A stretch of 64,000 nucleotides of DNA, taken from positions 3,789,288 through 3,853,287 of the forward strand of contig WLWT01000001.1 in the NCBI GenBank assembly GCA_012103455.1, read 5' to 3'. The notes below the pieces were generated by a model. The model saw nothing but the letters and a program-made list of their open reading frames with translations. It did no database searches and was not told the origin of the DNA. The translations under genes were made by a program, and so were the position numbers. Source of the DNA: Gammaproteobacteria bacterium. Lineage in GTDB: Bacteria > Pseudomonadota > Gammaproteobacteria > HK1. Below are positions 34,692 to 42,767 of the stretch, in pieces. Positions within the stretch are counted from its first letter, which is position 1, and every line of letters begins with the position of its first letter.

Positions 34692-35377
34692 GGTACCGAA
34701 TCGGGCTTGACGTAGAGGGGATGGGGTAGTGGCGCTGCGCTGGTGTGGGCGCTAGCTTCATGGTGCATTCGGGCTATAAAACCATTCAGATCGAACTTCA
34801 AGCTGCCGGGCATGGAGGATAGCTCATCCTCGGTTAAGGTTAATTTTGACTTGGAGCCCCGGATTAGCACCGGCGCCGTTCCCACATGCTTCACGAATGA
34901 TTCGAAGAGCATGCCGCACGCTTCGGGTTCGGCGCTCATGACCGCCCCGTTTTCAAGATGGAAAGTTTGGAAAAAAATGTCGCGCCGTACGCAGTTGACC
35001 GCCGTGTAGAGCCGGCTTTCATCCGCGCCTAGCAAATCGGTGGAGTAGGCCGCCGCCGCCATGGTTGCGAGTCCGCAGACCCCGCATACCGGAATGTTGT
35101 GAGTGGTGGCGAAAGTATTCGCAACGGCTAGGCCGATTCTGCTACCGATAAACGAACCGGGCCCGCGGTTGACGGCGATGGTGTCAATATCGGCTAAGGT
35201 GGCCCCACCTTTCGTTAACAACTCGTTGAGTTTAGAGAACACAACGCTGTCGAGTTGCCGGTTAGCTTCCCATTCGCATGTGGTGGTGTCTCCACGCGAG
35301 TTTCGCAGGCTGAGTGCACACTGATGCACGGTGGTATCAATGGCCAGGGTGAACCGTATGTTCTCACTCATCGGCAT
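34688..35377 (-). CDS. tsaB: tRNA threonylcarbamoyladenosine synthesis protein TsaB
   Basis: TsaB is the ASKHA partner that stabilises TsaD in the bacterial t6A complex. It is 229 aa with FTLAIDTTVHQCALSL, IDTIAVNRGPGSFIGSRIGL and VCGVCGLATMAAAAY, the characteristic motifs. It ends in a 4-bp overlap with tsaD and its start overlaps the tsaE stop by 14 bp. ATG 35371 is an alternative start; neither has a strong ribosome-binding site, in keeping with coupled translation. Confidence 0.9.
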   Translation of the reverse strand: MPMSENIRFTLAIDTTVHQCALSLRNSRGDTTTCEWEANRQLDSVVFSKLNELLTKGGATLADIDTIAVNRGPGSFIGSRIGLAVANTFATTHNIPVCGVCGLATMAAAAYSTDLLGADESRLYTAVNCVRRDIFFQTFHLENGAVMSAEPEACGMLFESFVKHVGTAPVLIRGSKSKLTLTEDELSSMPGSLKFDLNGFIARMHHEASAHTSAAPLPHPLYVKPDSVP

Positions 35378-35861
35378 CGGCGCGGTGATTATTTAGCCCA
35401 AGAAAAACGTTCTCGTAGAAGGGGCTTGCGGCAGTCATGCTGAGGTGGCGTTGCGATGATGTTGCTGCTGGCTTTGCAAGCTGCATCCTCAGGTAAGGGA
35501 TATCTTTTAAAAACGGCAATGCGATCTGGGGCCACTCGATAAATGTTGGCCCCGCGGGATTAAGCCAATCGTCCTGATCCATCGCATAGAGATCGTGGGT
35601 ACTTTTCAGCCTATATAAGTCCACATGGTAGATAGTCGATGCAGCACCTTCGTACCAGTTGGAAATGGTGTAAGTAGGCGATGTCACTAGCCCCGGGTTG
35701 GCGCCCAGTGCCGCTGCGATGGCCCGGATTATGGTTGTTTTGCCAGCGCCCAGATCGCCTTCGAGCAGACAGATGCTATCATCCGGTAGCACGGTTGCCA
35801 GGGCTTGGCCGAATTGCAACGAATCGCTTAATGACCGTAGTAATATCGAGCCCGAGAGCAC
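35364..35861 (-). CDS. tsaE: tRNA threonylcarbamoyladenosine synthesis ATPase TsaE
   Basis: Small P-loop ATPase needed for turnover of the TsaBD complex. It is 165 aa. Walker A is LEGDLGAGKTTIIRAIA, followed by VTSPTYTISNWYEG and HVDLYRLKS, the family signature. The C-terminal part after PYLRMQLAKPA is divergent. First gene of tsaE-tsaB-tsaD, with a repeat element (35886-36025) 24 bp upstream of the ATG, so any promoter must lie within or beyond that element. Confidence 0.92.
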   Translation of the reverse strand: MLSGSILLRSLSDSLQFGQALATVLPDDSICLLEGDLGAGKTTIIRAIAAALGANPGLVTSPTYTISNWYEGAASTIYHVDLYRLKSTHDLYAMDQDDWLNPAGPTFIEWPQIALPFLKDIPYLRMQLAKPAATSSQRHLSMTAASPFYENVFLGLNNHRADADE

Positions 35862-35885
35862 GTACGTTTACCTCGACTTCATGTA

Positions 35886-36025
35886 GGGCACCTCTAACAA
35901 TGCACTTTTTCCGCGATTGCGGCGTCAGCGCCGTGCTCCAATCCTCAGGTATCACCTATACACTGCGGTTGCGCACGCGGTGCTTCCTTGCACTCACGAA
36001 AAAATTATTATTTTTAGAGGCGCTC
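35886..36025 (-). mobile_element. MITE-like element, copy 4 (TSD TGTA)
   Basis: 140 bp in minus orientation, from GGGCACCTCTAACAATGC to TTTTTAGAGGCGCTC, with TGTA duplicated at 35882-35885 and 36026-36029. It lies between tsaE (leftward) and the acyl-CoA dehydrogenase (rightward), so it may contribute to either promoter. Bases 36030-36247 hold no recognisable gene. Confidence 0.9.
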
Positions 36026-36247
36026 TGTAGGGGTGCTCGCTACCGGGACGCTCATTTGGGGGTCGCGCCAGTCTCGTATGCCGCCGCGATTGTAATGGTT
36101 GCGCCGGGCCATACGAAACCCCTCAACGGCCTTGAGTGCTACCTATGCCCGCCCTTTGATGGGCCCCTTCAGATGGCTGTGTTTGATGGCTTAGGGTGTG
36201 CGTCTATATGATACGGAGTGTGTGCCCCGGCCCCTCCCGTATCAACC

Positions 36248-37471
36248 ATGCATTTCCAACACGCCTACAAGTCCATCGCGTTGCAGCACAAGCTGGCGCA
36301 ATTCATGGATGAGCATATCTATCCGAATGAGACGCTCTACCGCGAGCAGCTAGCCCGCGCCGCAGACCGCTTCGCCAAAGTACCCTTGATGGATGCACTC
36401 AAGGACCAGGCCAAAGCGCAAGGTCTTTGGAACCTGTTCGTGCCGCTCAGTCATCCGCAATACTCCGAGCATGGCGGTATGAGCAATGTTGACTACACGC
36501 CGCTGGCCGAGATGATGGGCCGGGTCTTGTGGTCGCCCGAGGTCTTCAACTGTAACGCCCCGGATACGGGCAACATGGAAGTGTTCATGAAATACGCCAC
36601 CCCGGCGCAACAGGAGCAGTGGTTGCGGCCGCTCTTGGCCGGCGATATTCGATCATGCTATGCGATGACCGAGCCCCATGTGGCCTCCAGTGATGCGACC
36701 AATATCGAACTGCTCATCAAGCGTGACGGCGACGAATGGGTGCTCAATGGCCGCAAGTGGTTTATCACCGGGGCGATGAATGAGCGCACCATGATCTTCA
36801 TCGTCATGGGCAAGTCCGATCCCGGTAACCCCAATAGGCACAAACAACAGACCCAGGTGTTAGTGCCTAAGAACACGCCGGGGGTTGTCATCGTGCGGCC
36901 CCTGAGCACCCTCGGCTACGACGATGCGCCGCTCGGTCACGCCGAAGTGCTGTTCGACAACGTCCGGGTGCCGCTGGAGAACGTGCTGTTGGGGGCAGGG
37001 CGCGGTTCCGAGATCGCCCAAGGACGGCTAGGCCCTGGCCGCATGCACCACTGCATGCGTTTGCTAGGCGCCGGTCAACGGGCGCTCGAACTGGCGTGCC
37101 GGCGGGTTTCTTCGCGCCAGACCTTCGGACGGTTGCTGAGTCAGCATCAGTCCGTTCGCGAAGAGATCTCCAAGAGTTTCTCCGAGTTGGAGATGGCCCG
37201 CCTGCTGGTGCTGAAGACCTGTTATCTGTGGGATCAGAGCGGCGCTCAGGCCAATAAAGATATGATCGCGGCCTGCAAAACGAGCGTGCCTATGATGGTG
37301 CAAACGATTATCGACCGTTGCATGCAGATGCACGGCGCCGGTGGTCTGACGGAAGATTATTGCATGGCCGAAGCGTTTAACTATGCCCGCTGGTGCCGTC
37401 AGGCCGATGGCCCCGATCAGGTGCATCAGATGGCGTTGGGTAAACAGATCATTGAGCGTTATGCGGGTTAG
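36248..37471 (+). CDS. Acyl-CoA dehydrogenase family protein (ACAD10/11-like)
   Basis: FAD-dependent dehydrogenase for beta-oxidation-like steps. From ATG 36248 it is 407 aa; a GTG at 36218 is possible. Motifs: CYAMTEPHVASSDATNIEL (flavin/substrate loop), VLNGRKWFITGAMNERTMIF, DNVRVPLENVLLGAGRGSEIAQGRLGPGRMHHCMRLLG (region), RQTFGRLLSQHQSV and QMHGAGGLTEDYCMAEAF near the C-terminus, where the catalytic base of the family lies close by. Like ACAD10/11 members it has the RLGPGRxHH signature. No electron-transfer partner is adjacent. Confidence 0.92.
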   Translation: MHFQHAYKSIALQHKLAQFMDEHIYPNETLYREQLARAADRFAKVPLMDALKDQAKAQGLWNLFVPLSHPQYSEHGGMSNVDYTPLAEMMGRVLWSPEVFNCNAPDTGNMEVFMKYATPAQQEQWLRPLLAGDIRSCYAMTEPHVASSDATNIELLIKRDGDEWVLNGRKWFITGAMNERTMIFIVMGKSDPGNPNRHKQQTQVLVPKNTPGVVIVRPLSTLGYDDAPLGHAEVLFDNVRVPLENVLLGAGRGSEIAQGRLGPGRMHHCMRLLGAGQRALELACRRVSSRQTFGRLLSQHQSVREEISKSFSELEMARLLVLKTCYLWDQSGAQANKDMIAACKTSVPMMVQTIIDRCMQMHGAGGLTEDYCMAEAFNYARWCRQADGPDQVHQMALGKQIIERYAG

Positions 37472-37528
37472 TGTTTTGTTATTAGCGCATGTTCGCGGTT
37501 TGCGGGATATCTATCTGGATTGGGTGGA

Positions 37529-38707
37529 TTAGTGTTGCAGCCATCGGGCGCATTCGGTGGCTATCGCCGTATGGCTTAGATGCTGTTCATACATCGTTCT
37601 ACTGTTCTTCGCCATCTGCTTGAGTTCATCGAACCTGGCAGGTAGCTGCCCTAGTAGCCCGGCTAAACTGGCGGGATTATCGCCGCCGAAGTGCAGCAAT
37701 ACCTGCTGCGAGAATTGCTGGCTTAATCGGCGTGAGCAAGCGGAGCGGGCAGTGACGATGGGCCGGCCCGAGCACATATACAAGTAGTTCTTGATAGGCC
37801 AGACCCGGCCCGACTTACCGTTAGCGCTAAATAGGCCAAGACACACATGAGAGTGTGCGATGAAGTTGGCGATGGCGCTAGATGAGAGCCACTGCGAATG
37901 CCAATTGACGGTTATGGGCAGTGCTTCTGTGACCAGTGCTTGTACCGCTTCTCTCATTTGCCCGTCGCCTACGATATCCAGCGTTAACGCTGTTTGCGGC
38001 GGTAACCTGCGTATGGCCTGGCATAGGGTGGTGATGCCATGCAGTGGCACTAAGGTGCCGACGAACAGAATGCGAATGATACCGCCGGCCGCTTCCGGAT
38101 AGGCTCGCGGGGTAAATATAGCTTCGTTGACCGCAATGGGAATGGCCTGAAACTTGCTCGCCGGTAAGCCGAAGAGTTCGGCGTGGAACGCGGTGTTCTC
38201 CGGGGTGTCTACAATGGCCAGCCGCGCACAATCGATGGCGCGCCTTTCGACTCGCCGCAGCAGGCGCGCGGGTAGGCCGCCGCTTTTTAAGCGGCGGCGG
38301 TCGTTCACCACGGTGTCGTACAGCGAAATGAATACATCGGCGATGATCGATTTAGGCCGCAGCCGCCGGGGCAGCAAGCTGACTAACAATAGCAACACCA
38401 CCGCCGGATAAGGGCAGTAAACAACAGGAATGTGCCGGCAGCGGATCACATCCAATAGCAGCCGCAGGTTGTGCCATGACAACGCGAGTGCACGTACGGC
38501 AAGACTGACGAATTCCGCGCCACCTTTGTGATACCTAGGGGCCGGGTTGAACGGGCGGCTCAGCTCGATAACACGGTTGCCTGCCAGTTGCTTGAGTATG
38601 GCAATTTTGTGCAGGACGTTGGGGTAGGCATCGGACGCGGTGTACGCGCCTATGATGGCTAACTTGGCATCATTGACAGGCGTTGGTGGCACACAATACA
38701 AAGCCAT
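37529..38707 (-). CDS. Glycosyltransferase, family 4-like
   Basis: A 392-aa GT-B type enzyme. The C-terminal donor-binding half has ILFVGTLVPLHGITTL, LTLDIVGDGQMREAVQ, FIAHSHVCLGLFSANGKSG and WPIKNYLYMCSGRPIV, which carries the usual conserved Lys/Glu-type nucleotide-sugar contacts. The N-terminal half includes hydrophobic VVLLLLVSLLPRRLR, perhaps a membrane-associated helix. It overlaps the upstream methyltransferase by 38 bp, so they form an operon, probably for cell-surface glycan or lipid modification. Donor and acceptor are unknown. Confidence 0.87.
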   Translation of the reverse strand: MALYCVPPTPVNDAKLAIIGAYTASDAYPNVLHKIAILKQLAGNRVIELSRPFNPAPRYHKGGAEFVSLAVRALALSWHNLRLLLDVIRCRHIPVVYCPYPAVVLLLLVSLLPRRLRPKSIIADVFISLYDTVVNDRRRLKSGGLPARLLRRVERRAIDCARLAIVDTPENTAFHAELFGLPASKFQAIPIAVNEAIFTPRAYPEAAGGIIRILFVGTLVPLHGITTLCQAIRRLPPQTALTLDIVGDGQMREAVQALVTEALPITVNWHSQWLSSSAIANFIAHSHVCLGLFSANGKSGRVWPIKNYLYMCSGRPIVTARSACSRRLSQQFSQQVLLHFGGDNPASLAGLLGQLPARFDELKQMAKNSRTMYEQHLSHTAIATECARWLQH

Positions 38708-39449
38708 CGGCGAAACGCTCCAGTTCAGGACGTAGTTGTAGTTGGCTAAATGGCTGCAACATTGCCGTAATAAGACCGGGGTGTAAATGTTTGACCCATG
38801 ACCGGTCGGTGCCGCTTGTTAACGTGGCGGCCAACTTTTCCGTTGGTGTTCGCGCGGTTTTCTTGCTGGCGTAATAGAGTTCGCGCAACGGATAGAGGAT
38901 ATTGGTGACGGGGAAGCCATAGCCCTGTATGGACAGTACGGTAAACCCAGTGCGCTGCATGATGTTTTGTAAAGGTAACCGGTCGTAACGCCTATAATGT
39001 CCCGCTATTTCGTCAGCTCTTTGCCATTTGTGGGCAAAAGCTGGCACCGAGCCGAGCAAGATACCACCTGGCTTTAGATGCCGCTTGAGTTGCGCTAGGA
39101 AATCGGCATCGTCTTCGATGTGTTCCATGACTTCAAAAGCACACACTAAGTCCGCCTGCCCGGCTAACTCCGAGACTTGCGCATGAATTGAAAACCGCCC
39201 GTCGCCATCGAAGCGTCGGTGAAGAGATAGGCGGGAGTGCGCCGATATATCGCACAGTCTATAGGCGGCTGGCGTCAATAGCGCGCATAGAAAACTGGCG
39301 GCGTCGCCCAAACCTGGACCTATTTCCGTAATAACCGGGTTGGCGGTAATCGATGCGGCGGTCTGCTGAAGCACATAGTGCACGGCGAGCAGACGCATGA
39401 TCATGCGCGGCGCGGGGGCCGTGATATGTTTACTTAACATCGTAGGCAT
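38670..39449 (-). CDS. Class I SAM-dependent methyltransferase
   Basis: A 259-aa methyltransferase. SAM motif I is VITEIGPGLGDAASFL, a post-I acid region follows (YRLCDISAHSRLSL), motif III/IV is DLVCAFEVMEHIEDDADFL, and LKRHLKPGGILLGSVPAF is a typical post-IV segment of UbiE-like enzymes. It overlaps the truncated membrane-protein gene by 20 bp and the glycosyltransferase by 38 bp. The set suggests polyprenyl-linked or surface sugar metabolism. Confidence 0.88.
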   Translation of the reverse strand: MPTMLSKHITAPAPRMIMRLLAVHYVLQQTAASITANPVITEIGPGLGDAASFLCALLTPAAYRLCDISAHSRLSLHRRFDGDGRFSIHAQVSELAGQADLVCAFEVMEHIEDDADFLAQLKRHLKPGGILLGSVPAFAHKWQRADEIAGHYRRYDRLPLQNIMQRTGFTVLSIQGYGFPVTNILYPLRELYYASKKTARTPTEKLAATLTSGTDRSWVKHLHPGLITAMLQPFSQLQLRPELERFADGFVLCATNACQ

Positions 39450-39763
39450 CGTGTTTTGTGCGGACGATGGCGGTTAAAGCGGTTAACCCGGCCAAGATGT
39501 CCACTCCCTTTGCCATCACTCTATGCACCAAAACCCAAGACAGGGCGGTATCCCAATCCACGATCCAGCTTGATGATGCGGCGAATAACGCTTCTCGTAC
39601 GCCGATGCCCGCCGGTGCCAGCAGCATTAGCCAGCCGCCTAAAACAGAGACGATGAACGCAGCGGCTAAGGCTGTCGCATTGGTTGCGGTTAAAGCTATG
39701 GTGTCCAGACTGATGAGTAACAGTGGCAAAGTAGTCACAATCCAAATCGCACAATGCGCTACT
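39430..39763 (-). pseudogene. C-terminal part of an UPF0104/AglD-type integral membrane protein, cut by a MITE
   Basis: The remaining residues form membrane helices (AIWIVTTLPLLLISLDTIAL, ALAAAFIVSVLGGWLMLLAP) and carry APAGIGVREALF, a signature of the lysylphosphatidylglycerol synthase transmembrane/UPF0104 superfamily. Upstream of 39763 the frame runs straight into repeat copy 5 and then the end of the amidase gene; the N-terminal two thirds of the protein are absent. A product with the MITE-derived start MFITRAPAKNALFPRL could still be made but would lack most of the membrane domain. Confidence 0.8.
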
Positions 39764-39905
39764 AGGCGCCTGCTAACAATAGTCATTGTTTCGTGAGTGC
39801 GAGGAAGCACCGCGCGCGCAACTGCAGTGTCTAGGTGATACCTGAGGATTGGAGCACGGCGCTGATGCCGCAATCGCGGAAAAAGTGCATTTTTAGCAGG
39901 TGCCC
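39764..39905 (+). mobile_element. MITE-like element, copy 5
   Basis: 142 bp in plus orientation, from AGGCGCCTGCTAACAATAG to TTTTTAGCAGGTGCCC. Flanking 4-mers TACT and TAGT differ by one base. Its last base is the first base of the complementary stop triplet (CTA, 39905-39907) of the amidase, so the amidase ends exactly at the element. On the other side it truncates a membrane-protein gene. Confidence 0.87.
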
Positions 39906-41311
39906 TAGTGATGAACACGCGGCTCTATGGGCACTTGCTTATGTATACCCAAGAGCTGCTCTAACTGAAACGCCGCGGCTAACAATTCCCGTTCACCTCT
40001 AGGCTGGCCCATGATCTGCATGCCGATGGGCATACCCGAGCGGCTGAAGCCACAGGGCAAGCTGATGGTTGGACAGGAGGTCATAGTGACGGCGAAGGTA
40101 ATGGAAAACCAATCGATATAGGTCTCGCAGGGTTGTCCGTCAATCTCTTCCGCATAGCGCGCTTCGGCGGCAAATGGCGTGATGGAGGCGGCCGGGCAGA
40201 TGAGTAGATCATGGGTTTGGAAAAACGCGCTGACCCGCTGATACAGCGCCATTCTCTGCCGCTCAGCGAGCAGCACTTCATCTATGGACAGGTTCAAGCC
40301 GCGCTCTATGTTGCCGATGATTTCGGGGGCGATCCGATCACGGTGGGTGGTCAGCATGGGTCCCATCATGGCTGCCATTAAAGCCGCTCGCAGGGTTTGG
40401 AAGCCATCTATGCTGCCGCTGAAATCCGGTGCATCGCCGGTCACTTCGGCGCCTAGATCGGCAAAGCGGGCGGCGGCCTTGGCGCAGGTGTCCGCGATGG
40501 CCGCAGTCATAGGCACCACGCCTAGATCGGGGCTGAAAGCAACGCGCAGAGGCTTTAAATCCCGTTCCACCGTGTTCGCGTAAGCGACGCCTTTGCCATC
40601 GAACGACAGGGGATCGCGCAGGTCCAATCCGGCTTGGGCGTCCAGCATGAGCGCCACGTCGCGCACGCAGCGGCCCATGGGGCCTTCCACCCAGAGCACA
40701 TCGAAAGGAAGGTTGCGCGCCGGCCGCGGCACCAGTCCCGGACTCGGGCGCAAACCCACCACGCCATTAAAGCTCGCCGGGGTGCGCAGACTGCCGCCCA
40801 GGTCGTTGCCGGTGGCTAACCACACTTGCCCGGAGGCCAGCGCCGCGGCGCAACCGCCCGACGAGCCGCCGGCTGACAGGCGGGTATCCCACGGATTGCG
40901 CGTGATGCCATTGACTGGATTGAAGGTGTGCCCGCCGGCCCATTCGGGCACGTTGGCCTTGGCGATGGGAATGGCGCCGTTGGTTTCTAACCGGCTGACG
41001 GTGGTGTCGGACTGCGCTGCCACGTTGTTGGCGAAAATAGGGGAGCCAAAAGTGGTGCGTACGCCGCCCACGTCGTTATAGTCTTTGACCGCGATGGGCA
41101 GTCCACCTAGCAGACTTCGGGCGCCGTCTTTGCCGTGTTTAGCGGCTTGTTCGCGGGCCCGTTCAAAGCAGCGGATAGGCAGCGCGTTAGTGTGCCCATC
41201 CACCGCTTCGATGCGCTCGATAGCGGCATCCACCAGATCCAGCGGCGACAGCTCCTTGGTGTGCAAATAGGATACCGCTGCCGTGGCGGTTAGCCGGTTC
41301 AACTCATTCAT
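39905..41311 (-). CDS. Amidase-signature family amidohydrolase
   Basis: A 468-aa amidase of the Ser-cisSer-Lys type. The Lys is in GGLPIAVKDYNDVGG, the glycine/serine core is AGGSSGGCAAALASG, and the nucleophilic Ser motif is GNDLGGSLRTPASF. The C-terminal TSCPTISLPCGFSRSGMPIG and MGQPRGERELL are standard. Substrates in this broad family range from aliphatic and aryl amides to GatA-type Gln-tRNA; the lack of GatB/GatC neighbours argues against GatA. The final codons (EPRVHH) and stop abut repeat copy 5. Confidence 0.93.
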   Translation of the reverse strand: MNELNRLTATAAVSYLHTKELSPLDLVDAAIERIEAVDGHTNALPIRCFERAREQAAKHGKDGARSLLGGLPIAVKDYNDVGGVRTTFGSPIFANNVAAQSDTTVSRLETNGAIPIAKANVPEWAGGHTFNPVNGITRNPWDTRLSAGGSSGGCAAALASGQVWLATGNDLGGSLRTPASFNGVVGLRPSPGLVPRPARNLPFDVLWVEGPMGRCVRDVALMLDAQAGLDLRDPLSFDGKGVAYANTVERDLKPLRVAFSPDLGVVPMTAAIADTCAKAAARFADLGAEVTGDAPDFSGSIDGFQTLRAALMAAMMGPMLTTHRDRIAPEIIGNIERGLNLSIDEVLLAERQRMALYQRVSAFFQTHDLLICPAASITPFAAEARYAEEIDGQPCETYIDWFSITFAVTMTSCPTISLPCGFSRSGMPIGMQIMGQPRGERELLAAAFQLEQLLGIHKQVPIEPRVHH

Positions 41312-41572
41312 GCGGGGCAGTTGTCACGGGAAGAGATAAAGCGATCACGCCTCTTGACTGGCGTGCCAGTATAGCGTGGATCGAAAGCGCCATTCGTTGC
41401 CTGATCCACACTGAAATATGTTCTCCGTAGCGGTATTGCCGTGCGCGTTTGCCGGCGGTGGCAGTGGTAAGTTGTACTGGGCTTGCGCCGGTTGATCTTT
41501 CGATTAACCCCGGCTTGTTCCTCGAGGCATCACTAGTGCCCGGTTCAATCATTGACAAAAGGTATTCTATCC

Positions 41573-42757
41573 ATGACATCGACTAGGTTTTGGCGGCAGG
41601 CGGCGCTGGTTCTCACGCTCGCTTGTGTAGGGTTCGCCGGCGTGGCATCGGCCCGGATCAAGCTTATCACCTTGCCAGTACGCGAGCGGGTTGAGGTCCG
41701 GTTGGAACACGAAGCTGCCACCTTCGTTGAAGAGGAACGCATCGTGCCGCTGTTGGCGGGCGCCAATCAGGTGGACTTCTCCTGGGCCAACACCCGCGTT
41801 GACGCGGATTCCATCGTGTTCAGGGTTCTGGGTGAGGAGGATGTGCGGGTACTGAGCGTCAGTTATCCCCCTGGGGAAGATGCGCTGGTTTGGCATGTTT
41901 ATGCGCCCAAGACGAGTGCCGCCCGGGTCCGCATCAGTTATCTCCTGGGTGGCATTAGCAAAAAGTACAACTACCGGGCACTGGTCTCCCACGATGAAAA
42001 AAGCTTGACGCTTGCGCAATATGTACGGGTTCGCAATGATGCCAACGAGGCGTTTACCAAGGCCGGATTGTGGCTAAGACCTGAGCAACGTATCGAGCGT
42101 CAGCTAGGCCGGGCGCAAACCCGGGAGATACTGATCGAGCGGTGGCGGGAAGTGCCGGTGGTTAAGACCTTCTCCGTGGGTGAAGCCGTTTACGGATGGC
42201 TGGACCAACCTCGACAAAAGCTCAAAGTGGCGCTGCATTATCTGCTCAAGAACGATACGGCTAGTGGTCTTGGAACGGCGCCGCTACCGGCGGGTAAAGC
42301 GCGCATTTTTCAAGATGATGGGGCGGGCGCAAACGCTTTCTTGGGTGAAGACTGGGGACGGCGCACGGCGCTGGGTGAGGAGATGCGTCTGTTTCTCGGC
42401 TTATCCCGTGATGTGGTCGTGGAGCGCAAAGTGCATAAGAACGAGCGCGAGAGGATAGAAGGCAATCTCTTTGATCAACATATAATTCTGCGTTATCGCG
42501 TCGAGAATTTTAAGAACGGATCCGTGCGTCTGTATGTAGAGGAGAGCTTGAACAGTCTTAAGCGTAGCTTCGTCGATAACAGTCCGCGGCTGCCGCAGTG
42601 GGCGATCGGGCCCCAGACCAATTTTCAATTGACCGTCGATGCGCGACGCACGAGTGTTGATGCGCTGGTCTTTTACGCGCAGATACCGCCAGCCAAGGAC
42701 GGCAAGGCGGAAAAAACTGATCTCGATCTGCATCTTGTGTTGAAGAATGAGTGGTAG
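41573..42757 (+). CDS. DUF4139-like secreted protein 1
   Basis: From ATG 41573 (AAAGG about 12 bp upstream) it is 394 aa with a signal peptide (ALVLTLACVGFAGVASA). The mature protein is beta-rich with VRLEHEAATFVEEERIVPLL, GANQVDFSWANTRVD, TSAARVRISYLLGGISKKYN and KNDTASGLGTAPLPAGKARIF, which match the second gene and DUF4139-type proteins. The C-terminal part has ...FQLTVDARRTSVDALVFY. Function in this family is unknown; such proteins appear as paired periplasmic or surface proteins. It is followed by a paralogue 10 bp later. Confidence 0.78.
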   Translation: MTSTRFWRQAALVLTLACVGFAGVASARIKLITLPVRERVEVRLEHEAATFVEEERIVPLLAGANQVDFSWANTRVDADSIVFRVLGEEDVRVLSVSYPPGEDALVWHVYAPKTSAARVRISYLLGGISKKYNYRALVSHDEKSLTLAQYVRVRNDANEAFTKAGLWLRPEQRIERQLGRAQTREILIERWREVPVVKTFSVGEAVYGWLDQPRQKLKVALHYLLKNDTASGLGTAPLPAGKARIFQDDGAGANAFLGEDWGRRTALGEEMRLFLGLSRDVVVERKVHKNERERIEGNLFDQHIILRYRVENFKNGSVRLYVEESLNSLKRSFVDNSPRLPQWAIGPQTNFQLTVDARRTSVDALVFYAQIPPAKDGKAEKTDLDLHLVLKNEW

Positions 42758-42767
42758 GAGTGACGGC

